From Candidatus Segatella papionis (GTDB lineage: Bacteria > Bacteroidota > Bacteroidia > Bacteroidales > Bacteroidaceae), in contig DBLF01000060.1 in the NCBI GenBank assembly GCA_002297965.1, positions 1-6,771 on the forward strand: 6,771 nucleotides of DNA. The letters are read 5' to 3'. The translations under genes were made by a program, and so were the position numbers. Below the pieces are notes generated by a model. The model did not search any database. It was not told the DNA's origin and saw only the letters and a program-made list of their open reading frames with translations. This document shows positions 5,613 through 6,771 of the stretch, in pieces (the stretch's first letter is position 1; the number at the start of each line of letters is the position of its first letter).

Positions 5613-5728
5613 TTAAGTGTTGAATGTTAAGTGTTAAATGATTCCGAAGAAATGTAAAGTGCTAAATGTCAAATCAAGCAAACATAAGGGCGTACGCCCA
5701 ACTTAACATTTAACATTTAACACTTAAC
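5613..5728. repeat. Heptad repeat array 3, large inverted repeat (adk-obgE spacer)
   Basis: The left arm has four units, TTAAGTG, TTGAATG, TTAAGTG, TTAAATG (5613-5640). A second run, TAAAGTG, CTAAATG, TCAAATC, follows at 5655-5675. The right arm (5700-5727) is four units in inverse orientation: TTAAGTG, TTAAATG, TTAAATG, TTAAGTT when read on the minus strand. The arms can pair over about 28 bases with few mismatches. They enclose the palindrome at 5688-5699. The whole lies between the adk stop and the obgE start, within their presumed common transcript. Confidence 0.8.
5688..5699. other. 12-bp perfect palindrome GGGCGTACGCCC
   Basis: GGGCGTACGCCC is self-complementary over 12 bases and strikingly GC-rich in an AT-rich spacer. 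It sits just inside the right arm of the heptad inverted repeat. No T-run follows on the minus strand (TTATGTTTG), so it is not an obvious terminator. It could be a protein-binding site or a repeat-element core. Confidence 0.65.
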
Positions 5729-5741
5729 ATTATCCCATATT

Positions 5742-6314
5742 TTAGAGGTTGTCGATTACATCACAAACACGGGCGAAGATCTCATCCACTGTGCCGAGAC
5801 CCTCGATGTGGTGGTGGATACCTTCCTTCTCATACCAGTCGATGAGCGGAGCGGTCTGAGTGTGATATACGTTGAGACGCTTCTTGATAGTCTCCTCGTT
5901 GTCGTCAGAGCGGCCACTCTCCTTACCACGGTTGATGAGACGCTTCATCAACTCGTCCTCTGGCACTGCGAGCTCGATCATGGCAGCCACCTTGTGGCCA
6001 CGCTCAGCGAGCATCTTCTTCAAGGCCTCAGCCTGAGGAGTGGTGCGTGGGAAACCGTCGAAGATAACACCGGCGTGATCCTTGCCGAAGCTGTCATATA
6101 CGCTGGCGAGGATGTCGATCATCAACTCGTCTGGAATCAACTGGCCGTTGTCGATATAACCCTTAGCTGTCTTACCAAGCTCAGTACCGTTCTTGATTTC
6201 GTTGCGAAGTACATCACCTGTAGAAATGTGACCGAGACCATACTTCTCGATCATCTTGTCGCTCTGTGTGCCCTTACCTGCACCTGGAGCGCCGAAAATT
6301 ACGATATTTTTCAT
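5742..6314 (-). CDS. adk: Adenylate kinase
   Basis: A cytosolic enzyme of 190 residues catalysing ATP + AMP to 2 ADP, essential for adenine nucleotide balance. Motifs: P-loop GAPGAGKGT (8-16), AMP-site STGDVLR (31-37), FDGFPRT (85-91), arginines in ELMKRLINRG (Arg125, Arg129) and the short lid RGKESGRSDDNEETIKKRL (129-147). The lid is the short form without the zinc-finger/beta insertion of long bacterial kinases, as is usual for Bacteroidota. The ATG is preceded by AAAGAAAG. First of the adk-obgE-pgeF run. In many Bacteroidales a hypoxanthine phosphoribosyltransferase gene precedes adk; here the next upstream genes are two small membrane-protein genes instead. Transcription may start in the AT-rich 73-base gap or read through from those genes; no clean -7/-33 pair was found. 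Confidence 0.97.
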   Translation of the reverse strand: MKNIVIFGAPGAGKGTQSDKMIEKYGLGHISTGDVLRNEIKNGTELGKTAKGYIDNGQLIPDELMIDILASVYDSFGKDHAGVIFDGFPRTTPQAEALKKMLAERGHKVAAMIELAVPEDELMKRLINRGKESGRSDDNEETIKKRLNVYHTQTAPLIDWYEKEGIHHHIEGLGTVDEIFARVCDVIDNL

Positions 6315-6387
6315 CTTTCTTTATAAAATGTATATATAAAATTTATTATTTGTTGCTCAAATACGAAGTCCCCCCTCAATGCATAAA

Positions 6388-6492
6388 TCAATTGTACTTA
6401 TTCATCCATTTCTGCCCTTTCGGAGACAATAAAATAGCAAAAATTATTCCAAATGAAACAGTCAAAAAACCTACATAAATAAGTGCATCCAT
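6388..6492 (-). CDS. Single-pass membrane micropeptide, 34 aa
   Basis: The ATG at 6490-6492 opens MDALIYVGFLTVSFGIIFAI, followed by LLSPKGQKWMNKYN and TGA at 6388-6390. One hydrophobic helix (about residues 4-22) is followed by a basic/aromatic C-terminus. The start is supported by a good Shine-Dalgarno sequence (AAGGAGAA, 6499-6506) eight bases upstream. The ATG lies one base after the TGA of the 80-residue gene, so the ribosome-binding site sits in that gene's last codons and translation is probably coupled. An earlier ATG at 6495-6497 gives only an eight-codon frame. I recall short membrane peptides of similar layout (an N-terminal helix and a short K/W/N-rich tail) next to DUF6722 genes in Bacteroides, but cannot verify this. 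Function unknown. Confidence 0.68.
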   Translation of the reverse strand: MDALIYVGFLTVSFGIIFAILLSPKGQKWMNKYN

Positions 6493-6493
6493 A

Positions 6494-6736
6494 TCATGTT
6501 CTCCTTTTTTTATTATGAAACCTTCTATATTTATTACGCTTTTGTTCTTTCTCTTTTTTATTTTTGTAACTGAAAAAAATACCAGCTACCAAGAACAACA
6601 AGCCCAATGTGCCACTAACTATATAGATTATCCAATGCAGATTAGCTTCTAAATCTCCCATCAATGCAGTAACAAATACCGCGGTTAGAAAATATTTAGA
6701 AATATCCAAGCAATAATCACTAAGTTTCTCCCACAT
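6494..6736 (-). CDS. Small two-helix membrane protein, DUF6722-like
   Basis: An 80-residue protein whose start MWEKLSDYCLDISKYFLTAV resembles the Bacteroidales DUF6722 family (typically xKLSxYxLDISKyxl...). Two predicted membrane segments, about residues 15-27 and 35-57 (IIYIVSGTLGLLFLVAGIFFSY), are joined by a short loop (GDLEANLHW). The tail from residue 58 is very basic (KNKKEKEQKRNKYRRFHNKKRRT), so it probably faces the cytoplasm. The ATG has a canonical Shine-Dalgarno site (AAGGAGGT, 6743-6750) with seven bases between GGAGG and ATG, unusual for this phylum. The gene is visibly richer in A/T than adk or obgE. It is nearly fused to the 34-residue gene downstream, forming a small operon. 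Function unknown. Confidence 0.72.
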   Translation of the reverse strand: MWEKLSDYCLDISKYFLTAVFVTALMGDLEANLHWIIYIVSGTLGLLFLVAGIFFSYKNKKEKEQKRNKYRRFHNKKRRT

Positions 6737-6742
6737 GGAATT

Positions 6743-6750
6743 ACCTCCTT
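6743..6750 (-). promoter_or_regulatory. Strong Shine-Dalgarno site of the DUF6722-like gene
   Basis: AAGGAGGT on the minus strand, seven bases from GGAGG to ATG. A frame entering from the right edge (NLRSIEERR, then TAA at 6741-6743) ends within this site. An upstream gene whose stop overlaps the ribosome-binding site is therefore possible but cannot be shown from nine codons. Confidence 0.7.
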
Positions 6751-6771
6751 TCTTCTATACTTCTTAGATTT

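Noticed and set aside
4766..5623. 285-codon plus-strand frame opposite obgE.
   Set aside because: It mirrors the obgE codons, has repetitive Val/His/Gln-rich composition and no motif; obgE is certain.
5613..5728. CRISPR-like array.
   Set aside because: Units are seven bases in direct tandem with no spacers of 25-40 bases between repeats and no cas genes nearby.
6315..6365. adk promoter with TTTG (6358-6361) and TACATTTT (6325-6332) on the minus strand.
   Set aside because: The spacing is 25 bases instead of about 19-21 and the -7 box lacks its final G; too weak to annotate.
6266..6478. 70-codon plus-strand frame across the adk start region.
   Set aside because: Opposes adk and the 34-residue gene, which has a Shine-Dalgarno site and coupling support; no convincing features itself.

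Overview
The window looks like a chromosomal piece of a Bacteroidota genome, most likely a Prevotella/Segatella or Bacteroides relative. Three things point that way. The adk-obgE-pgeF-M23 peptidase gene order is familiar from Bacteroidales. The housekeeping genes lack Shine-Dalgarno sites and have A/T-rich leaders. Several small families are typical of Bacteroidales: DUF3987, HU with a Gly/Ser tail, a smalltalk-like micropeptide, DUF5675 and a DUF6722-like protein. Family names come from recognising the protein sequences; no database search was possible.

Left third (1-2134, accessory). A plus-strand gene enters from the left edge. Its frame has an in-frame TAG at 231-233 and then continues with protein-like sequence to a second stop at 369-371. 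A strong bidirectional hairpin terminator (377-423) separates it from a 33-residue hydrophobic micropeptide on the minus strand (438-539). Upstream of that lies only the Gly/Ser-rich C-terminus of an HU-like protein (minus). It is fused within a few bases to the C-terminal half of a DUF3987 primase/helicase-like protein (plus). The simplest reading is a deletion that removed both 5' ends and the divergent promoter region between them. An intact DUF5675 gene (1604-2134) follows.

Middle and right (2131-6314, core). Four minus-strand genes read adk, obgE, pgeF, then a two-domain M23 (LytM) peptidase. They cover nucleotide balance, ribosome/GTPase control, peptidoglycan precursor quality and cell-wall remodelling. 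The peptidase and DUF5675 converge with interlocked stop codons (TTAG). All three spacers in the adk-to-peptidase run carry short repeats with a seven-base period. One lies inside a large pgeF terminator hairpin, one forms four clean heptads just upstream of the pgeF start, and one builds a long inverted repeat around a GGGCGTACGCCC palindrome between adk and obgE.

Right edge (6388-6736). Upstream of adk sits a visibly AT-rich, nearly overlapping pair of small membrane-protein genes: an 80-residue DUF6722-like protein and a 34-residue single-pass micropeptide. Both have strong Shine-Dalgarno sites, unlike the core genes. They may be a co-translated pair acquired separately from the core genes.
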